A stretch of 64,000 nucleotides of DNA from CADEED01 sp035995425. Lineage in GTDB: Bacteria; Pseudomonadota; Gammaproteobacteria; Steroidobacterales; Steroidobacteraceae. The stretch covers positions 1 through 64,000 of the forward strand of contig DASYKM010000267.1 in the NCBI GenBank assembly GCA_035995425.1, in the 5' to 3' direction. The position numbers and the translations under genes were made by a program. Position 1 is the first letter of the stretch. The number at the start of each line of letters is the position of its first letter. Of the stretch, positions 19,260 through 27,304 are shown piece by piece. The notes under the pieces are model-generated. The model searched no databases. It had not been told where the DNA came from and saw only the letters and a list, made by a program, of their open reading frames with translations.

Positions 19260-20438
19260 ATGTATTCTTTGGCCGTGAATCCAACCGCAACACCGATGTC
19301 TCGCTTGGACCGCCTCGCACCGCTGCTTCGCGCCGAGCCGGACAACCTTCCGCTTCATCGCGAATGCGTCGAGCTCGCGATGCGCGGTGGTGAGTTCGAG
19401 CGTGCGCTCGCGCTCGTCGATGCGCGCCTCAACCGTCATCCCTCGGAAGCCGAGACGCTGTTCGCGCGCAGCAATGCGCTCATCGGCCTCAAGCAGCACG
19501 CCGAAGCGCTCGCCATTCTCAAGACGCTCGAGCAACAGGGCGTGGCCGAGCCGGGGGTCTTGCAGAACCTCGCCACCTGTCACTACATCCTTCGGCAATT
19601 CGAGAATTCGCGCGCCTATGCCGAGCAGCTCATGGCCGCCGGCGATCGTTCTGCGGGCGCGCTTCATCTGGCCATCTCCAGCCTGCATCACCTCGGCGAG
19701 GTGGAGGCGGCGGCCAGGCTTGCCGACGAACACGCGGCGGTCGTGGAGACACACGGGCTGCTCGCCGGTGTGTGCGCCATGGCCTATCTCGACGTCGAGG
19801 CGACGCCGAAGGCCGCGAAACTCGCCGCCATCGCGCTGGCGCAGAATCCGGATTCGATCGACGGGCTCACGGTGCAGGCGACGCTGGCGGCCGCCGCCCT
19901 GGAAACCGAGCAGGCTTTCAGTCAATTCACGCGTATCACCCAACTCGCCCCGCAAAGCGGACGCGCGTGGCTGGGCCTCGGATTGCTCGCGACGCTCGCG
20001 CAGGATTTTGCCCGGGCGAAGGAATTGCTAACGCGTGCCACCGAGCTCATGCCGAATCACCTGGGCTCCTGGCATTCGCTAGCCTGGGCGCACCTGTTCA
20101 GTGGCGATTCTGCCGGCGCCGAACGCCTGTTTGCACACGCGCTGGAGCTCGACCGCACCTTTGGCGAGTCGCACGGTGCAATGGCTGCCATGCTCGCCAT
20201 GAGAGGTGACCGCGAGGGCGCCGAGCGCGAGATCGAGATCGCCGAACGCCTCGATCGTAAGGGCGCGTCCGCGCAGTTCGCGCGCGCCATGCTGCTCGCA
20301 CATACCAGCGGACCAGAAGCTAGCCGCCAGTTCATTCGCGATTCCGTGGTTCTTCTGGCAAGACAGTTCCTGGACAAACCTCGCGCCGTGCTCACAGAGC
20401 TCGCAAAGCGCACGCCAAAAAGGCCTCCGCCCGGCTGA
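19260..20438 (+). CDS. Tetratricopeptide-repeat (TPR) protein
   Basis: A 392-residue helical repeat protein with no signal peptide or membrane segment. TPR-type units are recognisable by the W/L-G-Y/A-A-P spacing, for example LFARSNALIGLKQHAEALAI, AWLGLGLLATLAQDFARAKELL and WHSLAWAHLFSGDSAGAERLF. They cover most of the chain. The ATG at 19260 follows a GAGG site; an internal ATG at 19296 is an alternative. It lies 19 bases after the putative immunity gene and is probably co-transcribed with the toxin. TPR proteins are scaffolds; a role as chaperone or docking factor for the giant protein is a guess from location only. Confidence 0.75.
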   Translation: MYSLAVNPTATPMSRLDRLAPLLRAEPDNLPLHRECVELAMRGGEFERALALVDARLNRHPSEAETLFARSNALIGLKQHAEALAILKTLEQQGVAEPGVLQNLATCHYILRQFENSRAYAEQLMAAGDRSAGALHLAISSLHHLGEVEAAARLADEHAAVVETHGLLAGVCAMAYLDVEATPKAAKLAAIALAQNPDSIDGLTVQATLAAAALETEQAFSQFTRITQLAPQSGRAWLGLGLLATLAQDFARAKELLTRATELMPNHLGSWHSLAWAHLFSGDSAGAERLFAHALELDRTFGESHGAMAAMLAMRGDREGAEREIEIAERLDRKGASAQFARAMLLAHTSGPEASRQFIRDSVVLLARQFLDKPRAVLTELAKRTPKRPPPG

Positions 20439-20475
20439 TCTGCGGAATTCTTCCGCGAATTTCTTCGCGGGTACC

Positions 20476-20502
20476 TAAACCCTCGCCGGCTTGGCCGGAC
20501 AA
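20476..20502 (+). promoter_or_regulatory. Sigma-28-like element upstream of the orphan SUKH gene
   Basis: The sequence TAAACCCT-N11-CCGGACAA has the same spacing and the same TAAACC and CCGGA cores as the elements before the two giant genes. It lies 38 bases after the TPR gene stop and about 250 bases before the SUKH reading frame. Nothing recognisable as a giant-gene N-terminus follows it. It may be a live promoter for the short frame at 20600, or the remnant of a promoter whose toxin gene has been lost. Confidence 0.4.
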
Positions 20503-20599
20503 TCCTCCGTAGCGCTGGAAAAATCTCTGGCGCAAGAGAGAGCGGCCGAAACGGCCGTCGCACGCGGGGGACACAGGAGAACCTGCCGTTGATCAATCG

Positions 20600-20752
20600 A
20601 TGATCCGCCAATATATGGCCGATCAAACGGGACTGAGCCAGAGCGCCGTGCGAAAGTGGCTAAGTCAAAATGAAATCAGAATGCATCCTTTCCTGGGATT
20701 CATTCGCTACATCACACCGGCTCAGCGTCGACCTTGCGGGGAGGAGGGTAGT
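20600..20752 (+). other. Short open stretch of unknown origin before the SUKH gene
   Basis: This 153-base stretch is open in the same frame as the SUKH gene and starts with an ATG. It contains a helix-turn-helix-like TGLSQSAVRKWL near residues 10-21, but it has no clear ribosome-binding site at a good distance and no recognised family. It may be a gene fragment fused by chance to the SUKH frame. The 160 bases before it (20439-20599) hold only the sigma-28-like element and a CGGCCG-AAA-CGGCCG inverted repeat. Confidence 0.3.
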
Positions 20753-21191
20753 TTGGAACTTCAGCAGTTCGAACCTGTAGATGACACGTTTGCCGGTGCG
20801 AGCGAAACAGACGTTGAGCGGATCGAGGCGAGCATCGGTGCGCGCCTACCCGAGGAATTTCGGATCTTTCACATGAGATTCGGTTGGTGTGGTTTTGCAG
20901 GGGACGCAACCGCTGCGCTCTTGGACGGCAAACGTGTTCCGGTATCGACGTTCTTTGGCGGTGGATTCGATCGTGGCAGCCTCCTGCGAGACATGAAGTC
21001 TCACGGGGATTTTGCATCCGAAATGTTGGTGCCAATCGCTACCGACGACTTCAACAATCGTTTCGTTCTCGATGGAAAGCGGTCATTCGCGGTATTTTTT
21101 GATCGATTACACGCGGCAGCCGCGAGAGATGCGCAAGGCAGCAGATTCATTTTCCGATTTCATTGCCCGCATTGAGGTGGTGCCCGACTAG
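20753..21191 (+). pseudogene. SUKH (SMI1/KNR4) family immunity protein, frameshifted near its C-terminus
   Basis: Start chosen at TTG 20753, 5 bases after a strong GGGGAGGAGG-type ribosome-binding site. The N-terminal part reads ETDVERIEASIG-LPEEFRIFHMRFGWCG and then EMLVPIATDDFNNRFVLDG. Both are typical of SUKH-1 immunity proteins, which neutralise polymorphic toxin nucleases and other tips. The current frame ends in non-family sequence at 21175. From 21093 another frame gives YFLIDYTRQ and then ADSFSDFIARI, the usual SUKH ending, stopping at 21191. A net one-base insertion or two-base deletion next to the T-run at 21095-21100 explains this. It could be a real mutation or a sequencing error. 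It has no adjacent toxin. Confidence 0.75.
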
Positions 21192-21632
21192 CGTTTTACG
21201 ATAGTGGTTCCACTCGCCCACGAACAAGAATAGGCCACGGCGTGGCTGTGGCGCGCCAGCTTCTCGGCCGGCTCAATACCGTGCGCTCCCATCCGTGACA
21301 CACAAAAATAAAATTTTCCGTGTCACGAATTTGCATTACGTGGCAACGCACCAAATATCTCCGCCGAGCTACTGCTCGTAAACTTCTGATTCTCGCCGGT
21401 TTCTTTCCGCGAGCTCCTATCAGAATTGTCTCGCCTGACTACCCGCGCCACCCCCATTCTTGCCACTTTCTGGCAATTACTCGCGGTTGACCCAGAAATC
21501 CTCTTCGTGATTTTCTCGGCGCCGTCGGAAGCGGCCTACGAAGTCGTCGAAGACACAAGACCAATATCTCCCGCGAACGCGTTCATGGTTTAGCGGGGGC
21601 GTCGAAAGAAAAAGAAGTCAAGGGGTTCAGGG
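21192..21632. other. Gene-free stretch before the flagellar block
   Basis: No credible reading frame. It is more AT-rich than its surroundings around 21300-21460. A TAAACTTC at 21379 resembles a sigma-28 -35 box but has no -10 box at the right distance, and no sigma-54 GG-N10-GC pair is evident. The promoter for the fliQ-fliA block should be here but I cannot identify it. The small inverted repeat GCCAC-GGC-GTGGC near 21237 has no T-run. Confidence 0.5.
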
Positions 21633-21908
21633 ATGGGCGATCTGGGCGGGGACATGGCTTTGTCCATGACCTCAGACATGTTGTGGACTGCGATCAAGCT
21701 GGCGGCGCCCTTGATCGGCATCACCACTTTGGTCGGCCTGCTGGTCAGCATCCTGCAGACCGTCACGCAGATCCAGGAATCCTCGCTCACCTTCGTGCCC
21801 AAGCTCATCGCCGCCGCCGGCGTCCTGCTGGTCATGGGCGGCTGGATGATGAGCGTGCTCGGCGAGTACGCGGTCCGCCTCATCGGCAACATCCCTAACT
21901 ACCTATGA
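21633..21908 (+). CDS. fliQ: Flagellar export gate protein FliQ
   Basis: A 91-residue protein with two long hydrophobic helices, the standard FliQ/SctS size and topology. Conserved residues are present: APLIGITTLVGLLVSILQ, then TQIQESSLTFVPK in the loop and the second helix LLVMGGWM. Four FliQ subunits join FliP and FliR in the helical export gate of the type III apparatus. The start follows AAGGGG; an internal ATG at 21654 would still leave a full family domain. It is the first gene of the block and overlaps fliR by 4 bases. In most flagellar operons fliQ follows fliP; here fliP lies 18 kb away at the other end. Confidence 0.93.
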   Translation: MGDLGGDMALSMTSDMLWTAIKLAAPLIGITTLVGLLVSILQTVTQIQESSLTFVPKLIAAAGVLLVMGGWMMSVLGEYAVRLIGNIPNYL

Positions 21909-22675
21909 AGATCACCGTCGACATGGCCTGGCTCGTCGGCACGCTGCTGCTCTCGGCGCGCGTGGCGGCGGCGACCATGCTCACGCCGATCTTCGGCCCC
22001 ACGCAGATCCCGGGCCCGGTGCGCGTGCTGATCGCGCTGGCGCTGTCGGCGTTCCTGATCCTGGCGACGCCCGTCGTGCTCACGCCGATCGGCTCGACCG
22101 CGAGCCTGGCGGTCGCCGCGCTCGGCGAGCTGGTCATCGGCGCGAGCCTGGCGTTCGCTTTCCTGGTGGCGTACTCGGCGACGCAAATCGCCGGCCGCGT
22201 CCTCGACATCCAGCTCGGCTATGGCGCCGCATCGGTGCTCAACCCCACGACGCAGACGCCGGCGCCGCTCATCGGCACGGTGCTCGGCATGGCGGCGGTG
22301 GCGGTGTTTCTCGGCATGGACGGCCACCACGTGCTGATTCGCGCGCTGGCGATGTCGATCGAGACCTATCCACCGGGCACGCTCGCGACCGACCTCGACG
22401 TCGGCGAGCTGCTGCAATTCTCCGGGAAGATGTTCGCGTTCGGCCTGGCGCTCGCGGCACCGGTCATGCTCTCGCTGCTGCTCGCCGACGTGGCGATGGC
22501 GGTGATGGCGCGCAGCATGCCGCAGCTCAATGTCTTCACGCTGAGCTTTTCCGTGAAGATCGTGCTGGGCCTCGTCGGCCTCGGGCTGTCGGTCAAGTTC
22601 GCGGGCGCGACTTTAACGGCGCTGTTCGAATCGACGTACCGTGTCTGGGATGGCGTAGCCGTCGGCTCCGGCTGA
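21905..22675 (+). CDS. fliR: Flagellar export gate protein FliR
   Basis: A 256-residue membrane protein with about six hydrophobic segments, matching FliR/SctT. The N-terminus RVAAATMLTPIFG and the central QIAGRVLDIQLGYGAASVLNP are family features (usually QxxGxxID.QxGf). FliR is the single subunit that closes the FliP-FliQ-FliR gate in the inner membrane. The ATG overlaps the fliQ stop (ATGA), indicating translational coupling. The next gene, flhB, starts 27 bases later. Confidence 0.93.
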   Translation: MKITVDMAWLVGTLLLSARVAAATMLTPIFGPTQIPGPVRVLIALALSAFLILATPVVLTPIGSTASLAVAALGELVIGASLAFAFLVAYSATQIAGRVLDIQLGYGAASVLNPTTQTPAPLIGTVLGMAAVAVFLGMDGHHVLIRALAMSIETYPPGTLATDLDVGELLQFSGKMFAFGLALAAPVMLSLLLADVAMAVMARSMPQLNVFTLSFSVKIVLGLVGLGLSVKFAGATLTALFESTYRVWDGVAVGSG

Positions 22676-22702
22676 CGGCGCGACAACAATCGGAAACCAG
22701 GG

Positions 22703-23782
22703 ATGGCTGAACAAGAACAAAACCGCACCGAGCAGGCGACGCCTTTCAAGCTCGAGGAGGCGCGCAAGCAAGGCCAGGTCGCCAAGAGCCTGGACTTCAA
22801 CACGATGATCATGATCTGGGGCTTGCTAGGCCTCGCCATGATCTGCGGGGCATCGGCCTGGGAAGAGCTCGGTTCGATTTCGCGCAACCTGTTCGCGAGC
22901 TCGGCCGATCTGCCGGTGTCGCTCGGCTCCGGCTGGATGGATGGCGTGTTGCGCGCGTTCATCGGGCTCATGGCTCCCGTTCTCATCATGGGCACGGCGC
23001 TGGCGGTGCTCGCGAATCTGGTGCAGACCGGCCCGATATTCACTTTCAAGCCGCTCAAGCCCAAGGGCGAGCGCATCAACCCGATCGCCGGATTCAAGCG
23101 CATCTACAGCATGAAAATGCTGTTCGAGGCGTTCAAGAGCCTGCTCAAGCTCGGCATTCTCGGCGGCGTGGCGGTGGCCTTCTTCTTTGCGCTGTGGCCG
23201 CAGATGCCGGCGGCCGATTCGCCGGATTCGGCGGCAGTGCAGGGCTGGTTTGGCACGCACGCGATTGCGCTGCTGTTCCGGCTGGGGCTGGCGCTGGTGC
23301 TCATCGGCTTGCTCGACTTGCTGTACACGCGGCGCAAATTCGGCAAGGACATGATGATGAGCCGGCGCGAGCTCAAGGAAGAGGTCAAGCGCCGCGAAGG
23401 CGATCCGCTGATCCGCGCCAAGCTGCGCGAGCTGCAGCGGGAAAATCTCAAGCAGTCGGCGTCGGTGAAGCGCGTGCCCGAGGCGGACGTGCTCATCACC
23501 AATCCCGAGCATCTCGCCATCGCCTTGCGCTATGAGCGCGGCCGCATGGCGGCGCCGGTCCTGCTCGCCAAGGGCGCGGATTCGTGGGCGGCCGAGATGC
23601 GCGCGCTGGCGCGGCGCCATGGCATTCCCATCTACGAACGCAAACCGCTGGCGCGCCAGTTGTTCCAGCTCGGCCAGCTCGGCCAGCAGATTCCGGCGGA
23701 TTCATACCTCGACGTGGCGCGCATCTACGCCGACCTCGATGCGAAGCGCCGCGGCCTTGCCGAGTACGAGGTGCGCCCATGA
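22703..23782 (+). CDS. flhB: Flagellar export switch protein FlhB (NPEH autocleavage variant)
   Basis: A 359-residue protein with an N-terminal EKTEQAT-like stretch (NRTEQATPFKLEEARKQGQ), four transmembrane helices and a cytoplasmic domain, as in FlhB/SctU. It controls the switch from rod/hook to late substrates through autocleavage between Asn and Pro of an NPTH motif. Here the motif reads N-P-E-H (ITNPEHLAIALRY, codons AAT CCC GAG CAT). The cleavage Asn-Pro pair is kept but Thr is replaced by Glu, so cleavage rate or switching may differ. The flhA start overlaps the stop by 4 bases. Confidence 0.93.
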   Translation: MAEQEQNRTEQATPFKLEEARKQGQVAKSLDFNTMIMIWGLLGLAMICGASAWEELGSISRNLFASSADLPVSLGSGWMDGVLRAFIGLMAPVLIMGTALAVLANLVQTGPIFTFKPLKPKGERINPIAGFKRIYSMKMLFEAFKSLLKLGILGGVAVAFFFALWPQMPAADSPDSAAVQGWFGTHAIALLFRLGLALVLIGLLDLLYTRRKFGKDMMMSRRELKEEVKRREGDPLIRAKLRELQRENLKQSASVKRVPEADVLITNPEHLAIALRYERGRMAAPVLLAKGADSWAAEMRALARRHGIPIYERKPLARQLFQLGQLGQQIPADSYLDVARIYADLDAKRRGLAEYEVRP

Positions 23783-25827
23783 GTTTCTGGCGGCGCTTTT
23801 TCGGCGAGCAGACCGAGCTCGCGCTGGTAGCGCTGCTCGGCGGCATCCTGATGGTGCTGTTCGCGCCCATTCCACCGGGGCTGCTCGACTTCCTGCTGAT
23901 CGCGAATTTCTCGTTCGCGTTGATGATCCTGCTGCTCACGTTCTACATGGGGCGACCGCTCGAGTTCTCGACGTTCCCGTCACTGCTGCTGGTGGCGACG
24001 CTGTTCCGCCTGAGCCTCAACATCTCCGCCACGCGGCTCATCCTCGCGGAGGCGAACGCGGGTCACGTCATCGCGGCCGTGGGCAACCAGGTGGTGGGTG
24101 GCAACTACGTCATCGGCCTCATCGTGTTCCTGGTGCTCATCATCGTGCAGTTCGTGGTGGTGACGAACGGCGCGCAGCGCGTGGCCGAAGTGGCGGCGCG
24201 CTTCACCCTCGACAGCATGCCCGGCAAGCAGATGAGCATCGACGCGGACCTCAACATGGGCCTCATCGACCAGAACGAGGCGCGCGAGCGACGCAAGCAG
24301 ATCGAGAAGGAAGCCAACTTCTACGGCGCGATGGACGGCGCCAGCCGCTTCGTCAAGGGCGACGCCATCGCCGGCATCCTGATCATCCTCGTGAACATCA
24401 TCGGCGGGCTCATCATCGGCGTGGCGCAGCACGACATGTCCTGGGCCGAGGCGCTGTCTATCTACACGCTGCTGACGGTGGGTGACGGCATCGTCACGCA
24501 GGTGCCGGCACTGATCATCGCCACCGCCACCGGCATCATCGTGACGCGCGCGGCCTCCGATGCGCGACTCGGAGAAGAGGTGGCGCGGCAGGTCATGTCG
24601 TATCCGAAGGTCATCGCCATCGTCGCGATCGTGCTGTTCGCACTGGCCTTCCTGCCGGGATTGCCGCTGGTGCCGGTGCTCATCATCGCCTCGGCCATGG
24701 CAGCGCTCTTCTGGTTCGCCAGCAGGAAGCGCAAAGCGGCGGACGCCCCGGCAAAGACTGCGGCCGAGGCCAAGGGCGCCGCCGGCGAGAGCGACGATCT
24801 GTACAAGGCGCTCAAGGTCGACCCGGTGGAAATCACCATCGGCGCCGATCTCATAACCATGGTGGGCGAGGACGGCAAGCTGCTCGCCGAGAAGCTGGCG
24901 ACGATCCGCAAACAATTCGCGCTCGACATGGGCGTGGTGCTGCCGCCGGTGCGCATCCGCGACGAGAAGCGGCTGGCACCGACGCGCTACGAGATTCGCA
25001 TCTTCGGCTCACGCGTTGCCGATGGCGAAGTGCATCCGGACCGGTTGTTGGCCATCAATCCCGGTGGCACGCGTCCGCCGCTCGATGGCGTGACGGCCAT
25101 GGACCCGGCCTATGGATTGCCGGCCGTGTGGATAGGCGAGCCCGCGCGCGCGGCGGCACGCGCCGCCGGATACACGGTGGTGGATGCGGCGATGGTGTTC
25201 CTCACGCACGCGTCGGAAATCCTGCGGCAGAACGCGCAGAACTTCATCACTCGTGCGGAAACGGAGCGCCTGATCGCACGCGTGCGAGAAGCGCAGCCGG
25301 CGCTGGTCGATGACCTGGTGCCGAAGACCGTCTCATTCGGCGATCTGCAGCGTGTGCTGCAAAACCTGGTCCGCGAGCGCGTGCCCATTCGCAATGTCGA
25401 GGCGATTCTCGAGGTGATGGCCGACTACGGCGGCCGCGTGAAGGACGCGGACCTGCTCACCGAGCACGTGCGCGAGCGCCTCGGATCCGTCATCTGCCAG
25501 CAGATCACCGACGGACGCGCGGAAATGCAGGTGCTGACGTTCGACTCCGGTGTCGAACAAACCATCAGTGGTGCGATCCGCACGGTCGATGACAAGTCCG
25601 CGCTGGTGCTCGATCCGCGAGTCGCGGAACAGATGTTGCGCAAGCTGTCGGAAGAAACCGATCGCATGGCGCGCACCAACGTTCGCCCGGTGTTGCTGTG
25701 CCCGCCGGCGCTGCGCCGCCACGTACGTCGTTTCACCGAACGACTCGTGCCGCAGCTCGCCGTGTTGTCACTCAATGAGATTCCGGGGCATGTGAGCCTG
25801 CGTGGCTTCGGCGTGGTGAAAGTATGA
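23779..25827 (+). CDS. flhA: Flagellar export gate protein FlhA
   Basis: A 682-residue protein, the usual FlhA/SctV length. The ATG at 23779 overlaps the flhB stop. The first half has eight hydrophobic segments and the FHIPEP signature block (RFTLDSMPGKQMSIDADLN, EANFYGAMDGASRFVKGD) near residues 137-200. The second half is the cytoplasmic ring-forming domain (about residue 330 on) that docks substrates and chaperones. FlhA forms a nonamer and uses proton motive force for export. The open frame continues further upstream, but that part is the flhB gene read in another frame. Confidence 0.95.
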   Translation: MSFWRRFFGEQTELALVALLGGILMVLFAPIPPGLLDFLLIANFSFALMILLLTFYMGRPLEFSTFPSLLLVATLFRLSLNISATRLILAEANAGHVIAAVGNQVVGGNYVIGLIVFLVLIIVQFVVVTNGAQRVAEVAARFTLDSMPGKQMSIDADLNMGLIDQNEARERRKQIEKEANFYGAMDGASRFVKGDAIAGILIILVNIIGGLIIGVAQHDMSWAEALSIYTLLTVGDGIVTQVPALIIATATGIIVTRAASDARLGEEVARQVMSYPKVIAIVAIVLFALAFLPGLPLVPVLIIASAMAALFWFASRKRKAADAPAKTAAEAKGAAGESDDLYKALKVDPVEITIGADLITMVGEDGKLLAEKLATIRKQFALDMGVVLPPVRIRDEKRLAPTRYEIRIFGSRVADGEVHPDRLLAINPGGTRPPLDGVTAMDPAYGLPAVWIGEPARAAARAAGYTVVDAAMVFLTHASEILRQNAQNFITRAETERLIARVREAQPALVDDLVPKTVSFGDLQRVLQNLVRERVPIRNVEAILEVMADYGGRVKDADLLTEHVRERLGSVICQQITDGRAEMQVLTFDSGVEQTISGAIRTVDDKSALVLDPRVAEQMLRKLSEETDRMARTNVRPVLLCPPALRRHVRRFTERLVPQLAVLSLNEIPGHVSLRGFGVVKV

Positions 25828-27005
25828 CGGCCGGCGTCAGCACCCTGGTGGCTTCAGCGAGCATCGCGCGCACCGATCCTGCACCGTCACGCGGGCGTGA
25901 GCGCGGCTCGGCGTTCGAACACCTGTCCATCGGCCAGAACCTCAAACTGCAGGTGCTGCGCCAGCTCGAACAGCATCGCTACGAGGTCGCCTTCGGCGGC
26001 CGGCGTCACGTGGTGGAGAGCCGCGTGCCGCTCGATGTCGGCACGCAGATCGAGGCGCAGGTGGAAGGACTGGGAAAAGACAAAGGTGACAAGCTGGAGT
26101 TGCGCTACCTGAGAGCGCGCTTCCAGCAGCCCGAGGCGCAAGTTTCCGCGGGCAACACGGCGCCCGACGAATCGACCACGAACAGTGCGGCGGGCCAGGG
26201 CATTCCCGCGTGGCTCCAGGCGCTTGCCGCACAGTACCGCGTGCCGCTCGACTCCCAGGCGCAATCCATCATCGCGCGCGCCGCGGCGCGCGCCGCCGAC
26301 CCGCAACTCATGACGCGCGGCGGGCTGTTCCTGCAGAAAATCGCGCAGCGCGTGAACCCTCAGGATCTCGAAGCCCTGTATCGCGTGCTGAGTGGCTCCG
26401 CGGCCAAGACTCCGTTGGTTTCCGCGCAGGCGCCGTTCAACCTCGACGATCTTTCCGACAACGACGACGTGGCGGCGACGCTGGCGGATGCGCTCGACGG
26501 GGCGGCGCCTGCGCCCGGGCAGGTCGAGGTGGCGAATGTCGGTGACGATGCGAATGCCGGCGACGGCGGCGACGACGATGCACAGCGAGCGCTGCGTCTG
26601 CTCAATCTGCAGGACGAGGGCAGCGTGGCCTGGCGCTACGGCACGTTGCCCCTGCTGGTGGGCGGGCAGCTCATCGAGCTCGATCTCGTCATGTTCCGCG
26701 AGCGCGACCAACACGGCACGCGCGGCTCGCTGCGCCGCCTGGTGATGACGCTCGACACCACGCACTTCGGCCGCGTGCAGGTCGAGGCGCGCGCGGTAGA
26801 TAGCCGGATCATCGTGAAGCTCAGTGCCGCGAGCGCCGACGCCGTCGAAGTCCTGTCTTCCTACGGGCAGGACGTGCGCGCCGCCATCGCCCAGCTCGGC
26901 TGGGCGGTCGACGAGGTGTGCTACGAGATGGCGCCCCAGGCCGGGGCCGCGCAGGAAGTCGTCAAACACGTGCTGGCGGCCGGCACCGTCGACCGGGAGC
27001 TGTGA
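25824..27005 (+). CDS. FliK-like hook-length control protein
   Basis: A 393-residue protein with no signal peptide. The C-terminal part (about residues 250-375) contains LVMTLDTTHFGRVQVEARAV, then IVKLSAAS and a final helix DVRAAIAQLGW. This matches the Flg_hook domain of FliK, which contacts FlhB to stop hook growth. The N-terminal two thirds are variable and partly low-complexity (DDDVAAT, GDDANAGDGG), as expected for a secreted ruler. It overlaps flhA by 4 bases and the next gene by 1. Its place between flhA and a second flhB-like gene supports a role in substrate-class switching. Confidence 0.75.
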   Translation: MTAGVSTLVASASIARTDPAPSRGRERGSAFEHLSIGQNLKLQVLRQLEQHRYEVAFGGRRHVVESRVPLDVGTQIEAQVEGLGKDKGDKLELRYLRARFQQPEAQVSAGNTAPDESTTNSAAGQGIPAWLQALAAQYRVPLDSQAQSIIARAAARAADPQLMTRGGLFLQKIAQRVNPQDLEALYRVLSGSAAKTPLVSAQAPFNLDDLSDNDDVAATLADALDGAAPAPGQVEVANVGDDANAGDGGDDDAQRALRLLNLQDEGSVAWRYGTLPLLVGGQLIELDLVMFRERDQHGTRGSLRRLVMTLDTTHFGRVQVEARAVDSRIIVKLSAASADAVEVLSSYGQDVRAAIAQLGWAVDEVCYEMAPQAGAAQEVVKHVLAAGTVDREL

Positions 27006-27304
27006 TGAGCACCGAACAGGAACCGCAACGCGTGGTCGGCGTCAGCTACGAGCTCGGCGAGCTCGCGCCCACCATCGTGCTCAAGAGCGCGGGCGCCGGT
27101 GCGCAGGCAGTGCTCGACGCCGCGCGCCGGATGCCCGACGCGCCGCCGGTGGTGCGCGACACGGCGCTCGTCGACCAGCTGTATCGAATTCCCATCGACG
27201 GCGCGATTGGCCGCGAGCTGTTTCCAGTCATGGCGACGCTGCTCGCGCACCTGATCCAGCTCGATCGTCACATGCAAGAGAAATTGTCAGGAGTCAGCTC
27301 ATGA
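27005..27304 (+). CDS. Stand-alone FlhB C-terminal-domain protein (FlhX/FhlB type)
   Basis: A 99-residue soluble protein starting at an ATG that shares one base with the upstream stop. It resembles the cytoplasmic part of FlhB after the cleavage site: SYELGELAPTIVLKSAG aligns with AIALRYERGRMAAPVLLAKG. DTALVDQLYRIPIDGAIG aligns with RKPLARQLFQLGQLGQQIP. The NPxH motif itself is absent. Such FlhB-like pieces occur in some flagellated bacteria (FlhX/YlqH) and can stand in for cleaved FlhB. Next to a full FlhB with an altered NPEH motif, it may help set export specificity; that is inference. Confidence 0.75.
   Translation: MSTEQEPQRVVGVSYELGELAPTIVLKSAGAGAQAVLDAARRMPDAPPVVRDTALVDQLYRIPIDGAIGRELFPVMATLLAHLIQLDRHMQEKLSGVSS

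Noticed and set aside
21236..21250. Inverted repeat GCCAC-GGC-GTGGC as an intrinsic terminator after the SUKH gene.
   Set aside because: Short stem and no following T-run.
21379..21413. TAAACTTC in the gap before fliQ as a fourth giant-type sigma-28 promoter.
   Set aside because: The octamer 11 bases downstream is GGTTTCTT, which does not resemble the -10 box; no shifted match either. TAAAATTT near 21309 fails in the same way.
21440..21500. Sigma-54 promoter for the flagellar block (CTGGCAATTACTCGCGG near 21471).
   Set aside because: GG and GC are separated by 9 bases instead of 10, and the -24 and -12 contexts do not fit.
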